A DNA stretch of 37,009 bases from Candidatus Sericytochromatia bacterium (lineage in GTDB: Bacteria; Cyanobacteriota; Sericytochromatia; S15B-MN24; JAQBPE01): assembly GCA_035285325.1 (NCBI GenBank), contig JAYKJB010000115.1, positions 1 to 37,009 of the forward strand. The letters are read 5' to 3'. Made by a program: the position numbers and the translations under genes. Below the pieces are notes generated by a model. It made no database searches. It saw only the letters and a list, made by a program, of their open reading frames with translations, and was not told the DNA's origin. Positions 36,151-37,009 of this stretch are shown piece after piece. Positions within the stretch are counted from its first letter, which is position 1. Every line of letters starts with the position of its first letter.

Positions 36151-37009
36151 ATGGTCCGGGAACCACAGCTGAGGAATCAGACGTCGGTCTGGCGCTTTTG
36201 GGTCACCTTGTGTCTGGTGACTGCGAACCTGGTGCTGGCTGGTTGCGCCGGCTGGATGCCGGCATCGGTGGGGTTTCCCACGGGCGATGGTCTCGCCAAT
36301 CTGGCTGAACCGCGTGGGATCGACTGGAGCACCCACCGCATCGGCATGCGCGGTCTGGGCGATCGCCAGCAGGCCTTTGTGGAGGCCCAGGCGGCGCGCT
36401 TGGCGTTGAACCCGCCGCCCCCCGCTCCGGTCGCGGCGCCGAATTCGCTCTACGAACTGCAAGCCAACTGGCCGGCCAGCACGACGGATTGGGATTACGC
36501 GGGCGCCAAGGGCATTCCGGTGGCCTCACTGGCGGTTGGCGCCGACGATGTGCCAAACGGCCTGGCCACCGCGATCGCGGCGGATTCGGGCAAGCGTATT
36601 TATGCGCTTTCACGCAATGGAAACTTCATCAAAACCAATGTGACCACTCCCAAAGTGAGCAATGATTCAATCCCGCTCAACGACACCTTCACCAATTCCG
36701 CGATCACCCTGAGCCCGGCAGGCAAGCGCGCCTATGTGGTCTCGGACAGCGGCACGCTCTATGTGATTCAGACGGACAATTTCGGAGCCACCGTCCAGTC
36801 GATGAATCTTCCCGATAGCGCCACGGCCAAGGGCCTTGCGCCCATCCTCGATCCGGGCTCGAGCAGCCACGACGACATGTTTGACACCCTGTTCGTGCCG
36901 GCCAACAATGGCAAGGTCTACCGGTATGAGTATTCCGGCTCCAGCCTGACCTACAAGCAAACCTACGACCTCGCCTCCTCGGCGACGCCCCTGACGGGCT
37001 GCACCGGCT
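36151..37009 (+). CDS. Lipoprotein with beta-propeller-like repeats (3' partial)
   Basis: The frame from ATG 36151 (GAGG six bases upstream) stays open to the window edge, giving 286 codons. After a polar start (MVREPQLRNQ) a hydrophobic segment ends in lipobox LAGC with Cys32. A short Pro/Ala-rich region (ARLALNPPPPAPVAAPNS) leads into repeated strands typical of PQQ- or YVTN-type propellers: AADSGKRIYALSRNGNFIKT, SPAGKRAYVVSDSGTLYVIQ and FVPANNGKVYRYEYSGSSLT. Each has the G-K-x-x-Y/V pattern followed by a short hairpin. It is probably a surface or periplasmic lipoprotein like the two NHL lipoproteins, though with a different propeller type. Base composition falls around 36590-36680 (many AAT, AAA and ATT codons), unlike the rest of the window. 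The C-terminus and full domain count are outside the window. Confidence 0.8.
   Translation, partial: MVREPQLRNQTSVWRFWVTLCLVTANLVLAGCAGWMPASVGFPTGDGLANLAEPRGIDWSTHRIGMRGLGDRQQAFVEAQAARLALNPPPPAPVAAPNSLYELQANWPASTTDWDYAGAKGIPVASLAVGADDVPNGLATAIAADSGKRIYALSRNGNFIKTNVTTPKVSNDSIPLNDTFTNSAITLSPAGKRAYVVSDSGTLYVIQTDNFGATVQSMNLPDSATAKGLAPILDPGSSSHDDMFDTLFVPANNGKVYRYEYSGSSLTYKQTYDLASSATPLTGCTG

Noticed and set aside
1-37009. tRNA, rRNA, insertion sequences, prophage or attachment sites
   Set aside because: No cloverleaf, rRNA core sequence, transposase motif, terminal inverted repeat or integrase was seen on either strand.

Overview
The window is a GC-rich, gene-dense chromosomal segment from a bacterium with two membranes. 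This follows from a TolC-type outer-membrane channel, a predicted outer-membrane barrel, several lipoboxes (LAGC, LTGC, AAAC, LASC), and a sigma/anti-sigma/RseB-like envelope-stress set. By eye I count at least 24 copies of the palindrome GCGATCGC, where base composition alone would give about one or two. That octamer is HIP1, the hallmark repeat of cyanobacterial genomes. There are no photosynthesis genes, and many surface lipoproteins carry low-complexity repeats and NHL propellers. My best guess is therefore a non-photosynthetic relative of Cyanobacteria (Sericytochromatia/Tanganyikabacteria-like). This is inference; Myxococcota or another high-GC diderm phylum is not excluded. I see no tRNA, rRNA, CRISPR array, phage or insertion sequence.

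Layout. 1-1.6 kb: 3' part of a surface protein with three repeated beta-sandwich modules, closed by a terminator. 1.8-8 kb: mostly single genes (coiled-coil protein, dTDP-4-dehydrorhamnose reductase, BAX-inhibitor-1 membrane protein, an unknown, a double zinc-ribbon protein, a P-loop NTPase). 8-12.6 kb: a tightly coupled minus-strand operon of a stand-alone SNF2 helicase, a 41-residue micro-ORF, a 774-residue zinc-finger/coiled-coil/tandem-repeat protein, a 92-residue protein with a hydrophobic tail, and a methyltransferase. 12.8-15.7 kb: a Pro/Gly-rich protein, a UMF1-type transporter and a MarR regulator. 15.9-20 kb: an outer-envelope operon of an Ig-like lipoprotein, a carboxypeptidase-regulatory-domain/barrel protein and TolC.

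20-22.5 kb: NHL-propeller lipoprotein. 22.5-25 kb: HrpB helicase. 25-27.2 kb: ECF sigma factor, zinc anti-sigma factor and RseB-like protein with overlapping genes. 27.3-28.6 kb: PLP trans-sulfuration enzyme. 28.7-29.4 kb: tandem Bor/Iss-like lipoproteins. 29.5-32.9 kb: tyrS, then a PdtaS-type histidine kinase and a PdtaR-type ANTAR regulator. 33-35.9 kb: a second NHL lipoprotein with the same rare architecture as the first. 36.15 kb to the end: the start of a further beta-propeller-like lipoprotein.

Most interesting: the SNF2-helicase operon, which may be an uncharacterised nucleic-acid-handling system; two lipoproteins sharing exactly five octapeptide repeats ahead of an NHL propeller; and a sigma-factor leader carrying a palindrome and a leaderless 11-codon minigene whose stop overlaps the sigma start. 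Promoters show clear -10 boxes (TATAAT, TACAAT, TATAGT, TATGAT), usually without a good -35, and some sit so close to the start codon that leaderless mRNAs are likely.
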